Of a DNA stretch of 49,035 nucleotides, positions 9,280 to 18,600 are shown piece by piece. A program made the position numbers and the translations under genes. The notes under the pieces are model-generated. The model was not told the origin of the DNA and ran no database searches. It worked only from the letters and a program-made list of their open reading frames with translations. Source of the stretch: Novosphingobium sp. (GTDB taxonomy: Bacteria; Pseudomonadota; Alphaproteobacteria; Sphingomonadales; Sphingomonadaceae); the NCBI GenBank assembly GCA_027311705.1, contig DAICYJ010000008.1, positions 1-49,035 of the forward strand, in the 5' to 3' direction. How positions within the stretch are numbered: position 1 is the first letter of the stretch; every line of letters starts with the position of its first letter.

Positions 9280-10404
9280 TCAGTATTTGCCCCAGACGAA
9301 CTTGCTGGAAAGCGCGAAGTTCCACACAGAGCCGAGCACGATGCCGATGATCACCGCTACGAAATCGTGGAAGCCCATGCTTTTCAGCGCGGCGGCCGAG
9401 CCGACGTTGGTGAGCAGGCCGAGCGAGCAGGTCATCGCGAACTTCATCCAGCCGCGCAGCAGCGGCAGGAAACCGCGCAGGCGCTTGTCGGAATAGGTCA
9501 GCTCGTTGTTGAGGACGAAGTTGAAGCTCATCGCGATCACCGCCGCGATGGTGTTCGCGACGTTGAAGGTCATGTTGGTCGACCAGTGACCATAGACGAA
9601 GCGTTCGCCCAGCAGCATGTGCAGCACCAGCCACAGCGCGCCCATCTGCACGATCACACCCATTGCGCCAACGGTGCCGAACAGTGCGAAGCGGGTGGGG
9701 ATGATCCGCCCCAGCCACTTGTCGTAAAGCCCGACGAGAAATTCGAACACGACCGTGCGATCGAGTTTGGATTCGCCTTCGGTGCGGGCGGCGAAGTTCA
9801 GCGGGAGTTCCTTGATCCGCAGCGGAGCATCCACCGTGGCGAGGATATCGAGCAGGATCTTGAAGCCGACGCCCGAGAGGCGGTGCGCATCGGCACGCAG
9901 CGTTTCGCCGCGCATCATGAAATAGCCGCTCATCGGATCGGTCAGGTCCACGCCCGTCACCTTGCGGGCGATGGAATTGGCCATGCCCGATGCCTTGACG
10001 CGGTCTGGGCGGCCCCATGCCTCGGTGCTCGCGCCTTCGGCAAAGCGCGAGGCATAGGCGACGTCGTAGTCGGGACTTGTCACCGCTTCATACATCTGCG
10101 GCAGCAGCGCGGGATCGTGCTGGCCGTCGGCGTCCATCACCGCCACGACTGGCGCAGCGCTGGCGCACATGCCCTCGATCGCTGCGGAGGCGAGGCCGCG
10201 CCGGCCGATGCGCTCGATCACGCGGATGCGCGGGTCTTCGCGGGCGATGCGACGGGCTTCGTCGGCGGTGCCGTCGGGGCTGTTGTCGTCGACGAAAATG
10301 GCTTCCCACGACAGCCCTTGCAGGGCTGCATCGATGCGCTCGACCATCGTCGCAATGTTCTTGCGTTCGTTAAAAGTCGGCAAAATAACGGCTAGCTGGA
10401 GCAT
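9280..10404 (-). CDS. Polyprenyl-phosphate mannose synthase-like glycosyltransferase fused to a GtrA domain
   Basis: The 374-residue protein has two parts. Residues 1-230 are a GT2 domain like dolichyl-phosphate mannose synthase (LPTFNERKNIATMVERI, VDDNSPDGT, the D-x-D-type MDADGQHDP, and SGYFMMR). Residues 235-370 form four membrane helices of the GtrA family (RFALFGTVGAMGVIVQMG, NFVLNNELTYSD). Such fusions make a lipid-linked hexose on the cytoplasmic face; the GtrA part is thought to anchor it or help flip the lipid. Partner inference: it would supply the adjacent PMT-like transferase. It follows leuB on the same strand after 11 bp, so it is probably in the recO-leuB transcript. The sugar cannot be fixed from sequence. 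Confidence 0.88.
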   Translation of the reverse strand: MLQLAVILPTFNERKNIATMVERIDAALQGLSWEAIFVDDNSPDGTADEARRIAREDPRIRVIERIGRRGLASAAIEGMCASAAPVVAVMDADGQHDPALLPQMYEAVTSPDYDVAYASRFAEGASTEAWGRPDRVKASGMANSIARKVTGVDLTDPMSGYFMMRGETLRADAHRLSGVGFKILLDILATVDAPLRIKELPLNFAARTEGESKLDRTVVFEFLVGLYDKWLGRIIPTRFALFGTVGAMGVIVQMGALWLVLHMLLGERFVYGHWSTNMTFNVANTIAAVIAMSFNFVLNNELTYSDKRLRGFLPLLRGWMKFAMTCSLGLLTNVGSAAALKSMGFHDFVAVIIGIVLGSVWNFALSSKFVWGKY

Positions 10405-10415
10405 GACGGGCGCGC

Positions 10416-11471
10416 TTACAGCCTTGCGACCACGGCGTCACCTATTTCCGTCGTGCCTGCCGTTCCGCCAAGATCGCGGCCGAGCGCGCCATCTTCCAGC
10501 GCAAGCGCGACGGCTGCCTCGATGCGGTCTGCCGCTTCGGCCTGACCCAGCGAATGGCGCAGCAGCATGGCAGCCGAAAGGATCGTCGCCATCGGATTGG
10601 CAAAGCCCTTGCCCGCAATATCGGGCGCGGAACCGTGGATCGGCTCATACAGGCCATACGTGCCATAGGCGGTCTGCCGTTCGCCCAGCGAGGCACTGGC
10701 CAGCATACCGATCGAGCCGACGCACATGCTGGCCTGATCCGAAAGAATATCGCCGAACAGGTTGCCGGTGACGACCACGTCGAACTGGCCAGGATTGCGC
10801 ACCAGCTGCATCGCGGCGTTATCGACATACATGTGGTCGAGCGACACGTCGGGATAATCACGCGCAACTTCGATCACCACGTCGCGCCACAACTGCGATG
10901 TTTCGAGGACGTTGGCCTTGTCGACCGAGCACAGCTTGCCACGCCGGCCCTGCGCGGCGCGGAAGGCGACGTGGGCGATGCGGCGCACTTCGCTTTCGTT
11001 GTACGACATTACGTCATAGCCTTCACGGTCGCCGTTGGCGGCGGTGCGGAAACCCTTTTCGCCAAAATAGACGTCGCCGTTGAGCTCGCGCACGATCAGC
11101 AGGTCGATGGCGGAAGAGACTTCGGGGCGCAGGGCGGAGTGGTTTTCCAGCCCCTTGAATACTTTGGCAGGACGCAGGTTGGCGAACAGGGTCAGCGCCT
11201 TGCGCAGGCCGAGGATCGCCTGTTCGGGGCGCAGATGGCGATCGAGCGCGTCGCAATCGGGATCGCCCACCGCGCCGAACAGAATGCCGTCCGATGCTTC
11301 GCACAGCGCCAGCGTTTCGGGCGGAAGGGGGTGGCCGGTCGCCTTCCAGGCCGCACCGCCGACCGCTGCTTCGGTCAGCTCGATGCCCAGCGAAAGGGCC
11401 TCGATCACGCGCACCGCTTCGCGCGTCACTTCCTGCCCGATGCCGTCGCCCGGCAGAACCGCAACCTTCAT
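10416..11471 (-). CDS. leuB: 3-isopropylmalate dehydrogenase
   Basis: The 351-residue enzyme oxidises and decarboxylates 3-isopropylmalate with NAD+ in leucine biosynthesis, as a cytosolic homodimer. All signatures are present: [15 protein letters not shown] at the N-terminus, the substrate-binding VIVREL-type region ([14 protein letters not shown]), [13 protein letters not shown], the metal-binding [15 protein letters not shown], and the NAD-binding [15 protein letters not shown]. It lies between recO (12 bp upstream) and the mannose-carrier synthase (11 bp downstream) on the same strand, a probable operon with no obvious metabolic logic. leuC and leuD are not in the window. Confidence 0.97.
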   Translation of the reverse strand: MKVAVLPGDGIGQEVTREAVRVIEALSLGIELTEAAVGGAAWKATGHPLPPETLALCEASDGILFGAVGDPDCDALDRHLRPEQAILGLRKALTLFANLRPAKVFKGLENHSALRPEVSSAIDLLIVRELNGDVYFGEKGFRTAANGDREGYDVMSYNESEVRRIAHVAFRAAQGRRGKLCSVDKANVLETSQLWRDVVIEVARDYPDVSLDHMYVDNAAMQLVRNPGQFDVVVTGNLFGDILSDQASMCVGSIGMLASASLGERQTAYGTYGLYEPIHGSAPDIAGKGFANPMATILSAAMLLRHSLGQAEAADRIEAAVALALEDGALGRDLGGTAGTTEIGDAVVARL

Positions 11472-11483
11472 GAAAACCCCTTT

Positions 11484-12095
11484 TCAATCGCCCGTCATGC
11501 GCTTCAGCCGTTCCAGCAGAATCGCGCGCGCCGCCATAACATCGCCGCGCCGTTCGGCAAGGAGCCGGTTTCGGATGGCCACGCCCTGCCGGTCCAGCCG
11601 GGCCAGCAGCAATGGCCAGTCTTCATCCGGCGGGGGCGTGGCGGCAGCGGCACCATAGCCGGTTTCGCGCAGCAGCAGCACTTCGTACCCCGCCAGCACC
11701 CGCGCCCAGCCGCGTGCCGAGGGGGCGTGGCAGATCGCATCGAGCAGGGCCGACAGCGTGGCATGGAGCGCGGGGTAGGGATGGCCTTCGGGCAGGGTGG
11801 CGGCGGTGAGGGCGGTGGCCCAGTCGATACCGGCGCTGGCCAGCGGTTCGGCCAGCCAGGGCGCGCGGCTGGCGACGAGTTCGACGCGGGCGGAAGGGAG
11901 CTGGGTATGCCCGCGCGCGCGCACTTCGGCGTCAACGGCATTGCCAGCCATGAGCACCGGGCGCAATTCCCGTCCGCGCGCGCCGGCGACATAGGCAGCG
12001 ATCATCCCGTAGTCGGCGGTCAGCAGGCGAACTACCGCGCCGTGTTCTCCGTGCGGGCGTACGGCGCAAACGATAGCGGGCGCGCGGATCAGCAT
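11484..12095 (-). CDS. recO: DNA repair protein RecO
   Basis: The 203-residue protein matches the RecO family: an N-terminal OB-fold (LIRAPAIVCAVRPHGEHGAV, then RLLTADYGMIAAYVAGARG) and an alpha-helical C-terminal half. RecO anneals single strands and, with RecF and RecR, loads RecA on gaps coated by SSB. I see no Cys cluster for zinc, which many family members lack. The ATG at 12095 starts exactly at the OB-fold; an in-frame Met at 12191 would add 32 Cys/Arg-rich residues that look untranslated. It is the first gene of the recO-leuB-GT2/GtrA run and is divergent from apaG over 98 bp. Confidence 0.88.
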   Translation of the reverse strand: MLIRAPAIVCAVRPHGEHGAVVRLLTADYGMIAAYVAGARGRELRPVLMAGNAVDAEVRARGHTQLPSARVELVASRAPWLAEPLASAGIDWATALTAATLPEGHPYPALHATLSALLDAICHAPSARGWARVLAGYEVLLLRETGYGAAAATPPPDEDWPLLLARLDRQGVAIRNRLLAERRGDVMAARAILLERLKRMTGD

Positions 12096-12193
12096 GGGGC
12101 AGCAGGCATGGGCGGGATGTGGCGTGAATATCGTGCGACGGCAAGCGCACAACGTGGTTGGAACGGAGCGCAATCTACGATACTTTGTCACCC

Positions 12194-12592
12194 ATGAAGC
12201 AGCTTTTCCAGCATGCCGCCTCGACGGACGGAGTGACAGTGCGTGTCGCTGTCAATTTTCTGCCAGAACAATCGCGGGTGGATGCCGGAAAGTGGTTCTG
12301 GGTGTACCACATCCGCATCGAAAATGATTCCGACCAGCGCGTGCGCCTGATGACCCGGCACTGGCGGATCACCGATGGCAGCGGCCTCGTCAATTTCGTC
12401 GAGGGCGAAGGCGTGGTCGGCGAACAGCCGTCGCTGGCACCGGGGCAGGCGCACGATTACGTGTCCGGCTGCCCGCTGGGAACCCCGCATGGCAGCATGG
12501 ACGGGCACTATACCATGCAGCGCGGCGATGGATCGCTGTTCGAAGTGGTCATCCCGCATTTCGTGCTGGCCGCGCCCGCGACAGCGAATTGA
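12194..12592 (+). CDS. apaG: ApaG-domain protein
   Basis: A 132-residue single-domain protein of the ApaG family (immunoglobulin-like fold), with VTVRVAVNFLPEQS, WFWVYHIRIENDSDQRVRL, RHWRITDGSG, and the C-terminal GSMDGHYTMQRGDGS. The family was named for a Co2+/Mg2+ resistance phenotype in enterobacteria; its molecular activity is not settled, and related domains occur in F-box proteins. The ATG at 12194 gives the normal length; an ATG at 12158 would add 12 residues. No strong ribosome-binding site is seen. It is 31 bp ahead of the LysR gene on the same strand. Confidence 0.92.
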   Translation: MKQLFQHAASTDGVTVRVAVNFLPEQSRVDAGKWFWVYHIRIENDSDQRVRLMTRHWRITDGSGLVNFVEGEGVVGEQPSLAPGQAHDYVSGCPLGTPHGSMDGHYTMQRGDGSLFEVVIPHFVLAAPATAN

Positions 12593-12623
12593 CATTACTG
12601 CCTGACGGCGTGAAGGGGGCGGC

Positions 12624-13427
12624 ATGAAGCGGACGCACTTGCCCCTGAATGGCCTGCGCGTGCTCGACGCAGCAGCGCGGCACCTTTCGTTCACGCGCGC
12701 GGCGGACGAACTGGCGGTGACACCGGCAGCGGTCGGCCAGCAGATTCGCGCGCTGGAGGATCTGCTCGGCGTGGTGCTGTTCCGCCGCACGACCAAGGGC
12801 CTTGTGCTGACCGACGAGGCACAGGCCGGGCTCGACGCAATTCGCGAAGGCTTCCTGCGATTTGAGGAAGGTGTGCAGGCGATCCAGGCCGGCCAATCCA
12901 GCCACGTTTATACCATTGCCTGCCCGCGCGACTTCTTTGCCGTTTGGCTCTCACCCCGCCTTGCCGCGTTCCGTTCGGAAAGCCCGCAGCTGCGTTTTTC
13001 GCTCGTCGGCGGCGATGGCGATATCGAATTTACCGAGGCCAATCTCGATCTTGCCGTGCGCTGGGCCGAAGGGCCGGGCGACCTTGAAGGCGTGCCTCTG
13101 GGCGACCCGGCGACGATCGTGGTGGCCGCGCCGGATCTGGGCGAGGATGCGCCGTGGATCGGCTGGCCGGGCGATCCTTCACCCGAAGGAGACCCGCGCG
13201 AGATCCGCTTCACCGTGGGCGATGCAGGCACCGCGATCAGCGCCGCCGCTGCCGGGCTGGGCAAGGCGCGAGTGCCGCAGTTGCTGGGCGATGCCGCCGT
13301 CGCTGGCGGGCGCGTGGTGGCGCTGGGCGGGCCGGAAACCGGGCGGCGGGGTTACTGGCTGGTGGCGCCGCTGCCGCAATGGCGCCAGAAGAAAGTCAAA
13401 GTGCTCGTCGCAGCGCTGTCCGCGTAA
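12624..13427 (+). CDS. LysR-family transcriptional regulator (GcvA-like)
   Basis: The 267-residue protein has an N-terminal winged helix-turn-helix (LNGLRVLDAAARHLSFTRAA, DELAVTPAAVGQQIRALEDLLG) and a shortened effector-binding domain of the periplasmic-binding type. The helix-turn-helix and the phrase DLAVRWAEGPGDLEG resemble the GcvA subgroup. It is about 30 residues shorter than most LysR proteins; the loss lies in the effector domain. LysR proteins often control a divergent neighbour, but both neighbours here are on the same strand, so the target is unknown. GGGGGC lies just before the ATG. Confidence 0.88.
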   Translation: MKRTHLPLNGLRVLDAAARHLSFTRAADELAVTPAAVGQQIRALEDLLGVVLFRRTTKGLVLTDEAQAGLDAIREGFLRFEEGVQAIQAGQSSHVYTIACPRDFFAVWLSPRLAAFRSESPQLRFSLVGGDGDIEFTEANLDLAVRWAEGPGDLEGVPLGDPATIVVAAPDLGEDAPWIGWPGDPSPEGDPREIRFTVGDAGTAISAAAAGLGKARVPQLLGDAAVAGGRVVALGGPETGRRGYWLVAPLPQWRQKKVKVLVAALSA

Positions 13428-13532
13428 ATTCAGCGGGCCGCATGCGTATCATTATTAAATGCGCGTGAATCTTTTGCTGGTTTAAGCACTGCATTGACGG
13501 CGTATTAACTGCCATTGCCATACCGCTGACGG

Positions 13533-15515
13533 ATGGCTGATGGTTTTGCGGGATCGGGACGGAAAGCAGAGGGCAGTGTGGCCCGCCTTCGCCGTGCGCT
13601 CCGTCCGCTGGGCCATCATTGGTGGCAGCGCCCCGGCGAAAGCTTCACGCTTGCTTATGCAACCAGCCTCTCGCATCGCCTTCCGCTGCTGTACCTGATC
13701 GTCGTATTCGACGTCGTGCTGCTGTCGCTCCGGTTTGCGGGGTCTGCGCCGCTCCTCCACGTCCTGCTGGGCCCGACTCTGGGCATCTATGCGGTGGCGC
13801 GCGGATGCTACTGGTTGCCGGCCCGCGTGGCGCGTCGGCCAATCGAAGATCAGCGACTGGATATCGAACGGATGCGCCGACTCGGGGCGATTTCGGCGTT
13901 GCTGTTCGTGGCCTGGGCTTTGTCGCTGTATCCCTATGGCGACGTCAGCCAGCGGGCGATGATCCACTACCTGCTCGCGGTCACGATGTTTTCGGGCATT
14001 CTGGGCCTCGCCCATTCGCCGCAGACCGCGCTGGGAATAGCCGCCGTTTTCACGATCCCGTCCACGCTCTATTTCCTGGCGGTGGGCCATCCCAACGTCG
14101 TTTACGTATCGCTGGTCCAACTGGTGGTGACGGCGATCGTGCTGATGGTCACCCACGGCCACCATCGCGATTTTGTGAGGCTGGAACTGTCGCGGCAAAA
14201 GCTGGTGCGGCGCGAACGCCGCGCGGCGCGGTTGGCGAGCGCGCATTACCGGCAAGCCACGGTCGATTCGCTGACCGGGGGCATGAACCGACGCGCGATT
14301 CTCGCCTGCCTTCAGGCCGAAATGGAAAGTGCCGCCAAATCGCGCCCGTGGCTGGCACTCGCCGATCTCGACGGGTTCAAGCATGTGAACGACACCTATG
14401 GCCATTCGGCGGGCGACCATGTGCTGCGCTCGGTCTCTGATCGCATTGGCGAGGCGCGCGGCGTGATCGCGCACGGGCGGCTGGGCGGCGACGAGTTCGC
14501 CATCCTGTTCGATGGGGCCTTGGATGCCCGCGCGGTGGGAGCGGCCGCACGGCGACTTTCGGCGGCGATTCGCGAGCCGATCGGACACAACAACGCCACG
14601 CTGCGGCTGTGCGCGTCGATCGGCCTGCATCGCGTGCGCGGCGAAAGCGTGAGCGGCAGCCTCGAACGGGCGGATGCGGCGCTCTACAAGGCCAAGACGC
14701 GCGGCGATGGAGCGATCGTGCTGTTCGGGCCCGACGACGAGATCACCCTGCAACATCGCATTGCCATCACCCGGCAGTTCAACGATTGCGCGCTCGATGA
14801 ACGGCTGATGCTGCTGTACCAGCCGATCCACGATCTGCGCGATAACCGCGTGATTGGCGTGGAAGCGTTCGCGCGCTGGTCGCCCGACGGCGTGAACTGG
14901 CAGGCACCGGGCACGTTCATGGCGATTGCCGAGGCCACCGGGCGCACCGGCGAACTGACGCGGCTGGTGCTGGCCCGCGCGCTTGAGGAATTCCGGCCGT
15001 GGGAGAACGGCCTCGACTTGTCGATCAACCTGTCGCCGCGCGATGTGCACCGCGATGGCGTGGTCGAGGCGATCACGTCGATCGTCCACAAGGCCGGGGC
15101 AAGCCCTTCGTCGATCATCCTCGAAGTGACCGAACGCGCGCTGATGGACGATCCGAAGCGCGCGACGATCCAGTTGCAGGCGTTTCGCGATCAGGGCTTC
15201 CGCATCGCGCTCGACGATTTCGGCGCGGGCTGGTCCAGCCTGTCGCAATTGCGCGACCTTCCGCTCGACATGATCAAGCTGGACCGCGCGCTGGCCGCAG
15301 CGCTTTCAGACGATCCCGGCGCGCGGGCCGTTGCCGGGATGATCGTGGCGCTGGCGTGGCAGCTGGGCATCGGCTGCACGATCGAGGGCATCGAAAGCGC
15401 GGCGCAAGTAGAGGCAGCGCGCAGCCTGGGCATCAACCTGATGCAGGGCTATCATTTCGGCCGGCCGGAACCCGCCGGCATCGCTTTGATAGGATTGGAC
15501 CGCGCCGTCGCCTGA
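13533..15515 (+). CDS. Membrane-anchored GGDEF-EAL cyclic-di-GMP protein
   Basis: The 660-residue protein has an N-terminal membrane region of about five to six helices (residues 47-215), a diguanylate cyclase GGDEF domain with intact RLGGDEF (residues 316-322), and an EAL phosphodiesterase domain. The EAL signature reads E-A-F (444-446) followed by ARW, so the Leu is replaced by Phe, while other catalytic elements remain: NLSPRDV, LEVTERALM, the DDFGAGWSSL loop, Lys in MIKLDRAL, and IEGIES. It can make c-di-GMP by sequence; phosphodiesterase activity is possible but the variant may weaken it. The inhibitory RxxD site of GGDEF is not seen. The 105-bp gap upstream is AT-richer with TTGACG at 13494, but no clear -10. 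Confidence 0.9.
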   Translation: MADGFAGSGRKAEGSVARLRRALRPLGHHWWQRPGESFTLAYATSLSHRLPLLYLIVVFDVVLLSLRFAGSAPLLHVLLGPTLGIYAVARGCYWLPARVARRPIEDQRLDIERMRRLGAISALLFVAWALSLYPYGDVSQRAMIHYLLAVTMFSGILGLAHSPQTALGIAAVFTIPSTLYFLAVGHPNVVYVSLVQLVVTAIVLMVTHGHHRDFVRLELSRQKLVRRERRAARLASAHYRQATVDSLTGGMNRRAILACLQAEMESAAKSRPWLALADLDGFKHVNDTYGHSAGDHVLRSVSDRIGEARGVIAHGRLGGDEFAILFDGALDARAVGAAARRLSAAIREPIGHNNATLRLCASIGLHRVRGESVSGSLERADAALYKAKTRGDGAIVLFGPDDEITLQHRIAITRQFNDCALDERLMLLYQPIHDLRDNRVIGVEAFARWSPDGVNWQAPGTFMAIAEATGRTGELTRLVLARALEEFRPWENGLDLSINLSPRDVHRDGVVEAITSIVHKAGASPSSIILEVTERALMDDPKRATIQLQAFRDQGFRIALDDFGAGWSSLSQLRDLPLDMIKLDRALAAALSDDPGARAVAGMIVALAWQLGIGCTIEGIESAAQVEAARSLGINLMQGYHFGRPEPAGIALIGLDRAVA

Positions 15516-15544
15516 AGGATTGGGCGTTCAGTGCATCTGGGCTT

Positions 15545-16807
15545 TCAGTGCAAATCGATGATCGGGCGCGGTGAGCCGGGTGGGTGGATGCGGCGGAACA
15601 GCTTGCCCTTCTCGCTGAACAGCACCAGCCCCAGCGTAATCAGGCCGCAGATCAGGAACGCGAAGGCCAGCGGGCGGGCCGTGCCATCGAATGCCTGCCC
15701 GATCACGATACCGAGCCCGGCGCCGATCACCATGCGCAGGAAGGCCTGAACAGAGCTTGCCGCGCCAGCCATCCGCGCAAACGGCTGCAGCGAGATCGAA
15801 CCGAAGTTCGCGCCGAGGAAACCGACCAGGAACATGTTGGCCGCCATCACCGGCATGAATTGCCACAGTGCTTCGTGCTCCTGGCTCGCCAGCACGACCT
15901 GCAGCGCGCTGGTGGCGATGAAGGCCAGCAGCGCGGTGTGCGACACGCGCCGCGCGCCGAACCGTTCGACGATGCGCGAATTGGAAAAGCTCGCTGCGGC
16001 CATCGCGAGCGCGGTGGCCGCAAAGATCAACGGAAACCAGCCGCCCGCGCCGAAATGTTCGCTGACCAGCTGTTGCGAGGAATTGATGTAGCCGAACAGT
16101 GCCCCGAACACGAGGCTGCTGCCGATCACATAGCCGAAGGCCGCGCGATTGGTCGACGCCACCACCATGTTGCGCAGAACGGACATCGGCAGGATCGGCT
16201 GCTTGAATTCCGGGTGCAGCGTTTCGGGCAGGCGAAGCGCCACCCAAACGGCGACCATCGTAGCCAGCAGGGCCAGCAGCGCAAAGATCCAGCGCCACCC
16301 GGCGAACAGCAGCACGGCCTGCCCCAGCGAGGGTGCCAGCATCGGCACGAGCATGAACACCACGGAAATCGTCGAAAGCATTCGCGCCATGCCATCGCCC
16401 GAATGCCGATCGCGAATGATCGCGCTGGGAAGCACCGACGCACCGGCGCTGCCGATCGCCTGCAGTGCGCGCAGCACGAGCAACGTTTCGAAATCGGGCG
16501 CCAGCGCGCATCCCAGCGACAGCAGGATGTACAGCGCCAGGCTGCCCAGCAGCACGGGCCTGCGGCCAAACCGGTCGGCCAGCACACCGGGTATCAGCGC
16601 GCCAAGGCCTGCGGCCAGCAGGAACACGCCGACCACAAGCTGCCGCCGGTTGGGGTCTGCCACGTGCAGGTCGCGCGCCATTTCGCCCAGCGCCGGCAGC
16701 ATCGCGTCGATCGCCAGCGCCTGCAGTGCCATCGTCATGGCCATCAGCGCGACGAATTCGCGCGCGCCCAGTGACCGGTGCCGTGGGGTTTGATGAGGAG
16801 CCGACAT
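15545..16807 (-). CDS. Bcr/CflA-type MFS multidrug exporter
   Basis: A 12-helix major facilitator of 420 residues in the drug:H+ antiporter-1 group. It has MALQALAIDAMLPALGEMARDL in helix 1 (typical of Bcr/CflA, with the membrane Asp), the motif-A loop LADRFGRRPVLL between helices 2 and 3, LRALQAIGSAGASVLP in helix 4, and the motif-C-like VPMLAPSLGQAV in helix 5. It probably exports hydrophobic drugs or dipeptides using the proton gradient. The ATG at 16807 is preferred over a GTG at 16825. It is divergent from dinB over 75 bp. Its stop lies 29 bp from that of the convergent GGDEF-EAL gene. Confidence 0.9.
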   Translation of the reverse strand: MSAPHQTPRHRSLGAREFVALMAMTMALQALAIDAMLPALGEMARDLHVADPNRRQLVVGVFLLAAGLGALIPGVLADRFGRRPVLLGSLALYILLSLGCALAPDFETLLVLRALQAIGSAGASVLPSAIIRDRHSGDGMARMLSTISVVFMLVPMLAPSLGQAVLLFAGWRWIFALLALLATMVAVWVALRLPETLHPEFKQPILPMSVLRNMVVASTNRAAFGYVIGSSLVFGALFGYINSSQQLVSEHFGAGGWFPLIFAATALAMAAASFSNSRIVERFGARRVSHTALLAFIATSALQVVLASQEHEALWQFMPVMAANMFLVGFLGANFGSISLQPFARMAGAASSVQAFLRMVIGAGLGIVIGQAFDGTARPLAFAFLICGLITLGLVLFSEKGKLFRRIHPPGSPRPIIDLH

Positions 16808-16882
16808 GGCCGAGGCTATAGGCACGTCGCGGTGCCGTTCCCAGCTTTATGTTGCAGCGCGAAACGGTGTAACAACATCGAC

Positions 16883-18013
16883 ATGGAGCCTGCGCCCAGC
16901 GACGACGACGACGAATCGGGCACCGGCCTGCGCAAGGTGATCCACGTCGATATGGACGCCTTTTATGCCAGCGTGGAGCAGCGCGACGAACCGGGCCTGC
17001 GCGGTAAACCGGTGGCGGTGGGCGGATCTTCCGAACGCGGGGTGGTGGCGGCGGCGAGCTATGAGGCGCGGGTGTTCGGCGTCCGCTCGGCCATGCCATC
17101 GGTGCGCGCGGCGCGGTTGTGCCCCGATCTTGTTTTCCGCAAGCCCCGCTTCGAGGTATACAAGGCCGTCTCGCAGCAGATCCGCGCGATCTTTCTCGAT
17201 TATACCCCGCATGTGGAGCCGCTGTCGCTCGACGAGGCCTACCTCGACGTGACCGACGACTTGCGCGGCATCGGTTCCGCCACGCGCATCGCCGAATTGA
17301 TCCGCAGCCGCATCCGCAAGGACACCGGGCTGACCGCCAGCGCTGGCGTTTCGTACAACAAGTTCCTCGCCAAGCTCGCCAGCGACCAGAACAAGCCCGA
17401 CGGCTTGTGCGTGATCCGGCCGGGCGAGGGAGCGGAGTTCGTGGCCGGCCTGCCGGTAAAGCGGTTCCACGGGGTGGGACCGCGCGGGGCGGAACGGATG
17501 GCTGCGCTGGGGATCGAGACGGGGGCGGACCTGCGCAGGCGCGACCTTGCGTTCCTGCGCGAACATTTCGGCAGCTTTGCCGATTACCTCTATCGCGCGG
17601 CGCGGGGGATCGACTTGCGGCGTGTGCGGGCGGACCGGCCGCGCAAGTCCGTGGGCGGCGAGCGCACGTTCGACCGCGATATATCTTCCGGTTCAGCCCT
17701 GCGCGAAACGCTGGAGCGGATCATCGATATCGTGTGGGAACGGATCGAGCGCAGCGGGGCCAAAGGCCGCACGGTGACGCTGAAGCTGAAATACACCGAT
17801 TTCCAGTCGATGACCCGGGCGAAATCGCTGCCCGCGCCGGTGGCCGACAAGGCCGAGTTTGCCCGCGTCTCGCGCGAATTGCTGGATGCCGTGCTGCCGC
17901 TGCCCCAACCGATCCGGCTGATGGGGCTGACCCTTTCGGCATTGGGTGAGGAGGAGCATGAAGGTGCCCCTGCCGGAACCACGGTCGATGCACAGGCCGA
18001 GCTACCGTTCTGA
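16883..18013 (+). CDS. dinB: DNA polymerase IV (Y family)
   Basis: The 376-residue error-prone polymerase has the catalytic carboxylates in VIHVDMDAFYASVEQ and SLDEAYLDVT, the palm/finger motif GVSYNKFLAKLASDQNKPDG, the helix-hairpin-helix VKRFHGVGPRGAERM, and a little-finger domain. It ends in QAELPF, matching the sliding-clamp-binding motif. It carries out translesion synthesis in the cytoplasm. The ATG at 16883 follows the acidic N-terminal tail; an upstream frame would enter the divergent MFS gene. I looked for an alphaproteobacterial LexA box (GTTC-N7-GTTC) in the 75-bp upstream gap and found none. The last 12 bp overlap the convergent NUDIX gene. Confidence 0.95.
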   Translation: MEPAPSDDDDESGTGLRKVIHVDMDAFYASVEQRDEPGLRGKPVAVGGSSERGVVAAASYEARVFGVRSAMPSVRAARLCPDLVFRKPRFEVYKAVSQQIRAIFLDYTPHVEPLSLDEAYLDVTDDLRGIGSATRIAELIRSRIRKDTGLTASAGVSYNKFLAKLASDQNKPDGLCVIRPGEGAEFVAGLPVKRFHGVGPRGAERMAALGIETGADLRRRDLAFLREHFGSFADYLYRAARGIDLRRVRADRPRKSVGGERTFDRDISSGSALRETLERIIDIVWERIERSGAKGRTVTLKLKYTDFQSMTRAKSLPAPVADKAEFARVSRELLDAVLPLPQPIRLMGLTLSALGEEEHEGAPAGTTVDAQAELPF

Positions 18014-18505
18014 ACCGTCGTCCGGCACGGCCGACCGCCATGCGCGCCACATCTCGATGTATTCCAGCGCGGCCGTGCCGATGCCGGCGGGCAGGGCATC
18101 GAGCGCGAAGAAGCCCACTTCGGCCAGTTCGCGTTCATCTGCGCGCGGGGTGTCACCGGTCTGCCCGGTGATCAGCTCGATGCGGTTGGTCCATCCTTCG
18201 CGCATCGGCCGCAGCGTTGTGGCGAACCACACTGCGCCGGCCAGCCGGCAACCCGTTTCCTCCAGCAGTTCGCGCGTTCCGGTCTGGTCCGGTGTCTCGC
18301 CGCGCGCCAGCCCGCCGCCGGGAAACATCCAAGCTTCGGGCATGTGATAGCTGTGGCGGACCAGCAGGATGCGGCCTTCCGCATCGAAGGCGAGGACATT
18401 GGTGCCGCGCACTTCCATGCGCAAAAGGCCCCAGATCCGCAGGCGCACGGCATGGGCCCAGCGCAACAGGCCGCGATGCAGCGGAGCGGGCAGGAGGCCG
18501 AGCAT
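18002..18505 (-). CDS. NUDIX hydrolase
   Basis: A 167-residue protein with a complete Nudix box: GGLARGE, seven residues, then RELLEETG, which coordinates the divalent metal that cuts nucleoside diphosphate-X bonds. An N-terminal stretch of about 30 residues (LHRGLLRWAHAVRLRIWGLL) is hydrophobic and basic, possibly an amphipathic helix. The substrate cannot be told. Next to DNA polymerase IV a nucleotide-pool cleaning role is tempting, but the two genes are convergent with a 12-bp overlap and so not an operon. ATG at 18505 gives a normal length; a longer frame from 18559 is less likely. Confidence 0.88.
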   Translation of the reverse strand: MLGLLPAPLHRGLLRWAHAVRLRIWGLLRMEVRGTNVLAFDAEGRILLVRHSYHMPEAWMFPGGGLARGETPDQTGTRELLEETGCRLAGAVWFATTLRPMREGWTNRIELITGQTGDTPRADERELAEVGFFALDALPAGIGTAALEYIEMWRAWRSAVPDDGSER

Positions 18506-18600
18506 GGGCCGGCTGTGCAGGCATTCACATTTGCGCGCAAGGATGTCCCGTCCCAGCACAGACTGTCCCGGTCTGGATCGAAGGCATCGACAAGCCGCGC

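Noticed and set aside
16808..16882. A LexA (SOS) box in front of dinB
   Set aside because: No GTTC-N7-GTTC or GAAC-N7-GAAC occurs in the gap; a single GTTC has no partner.
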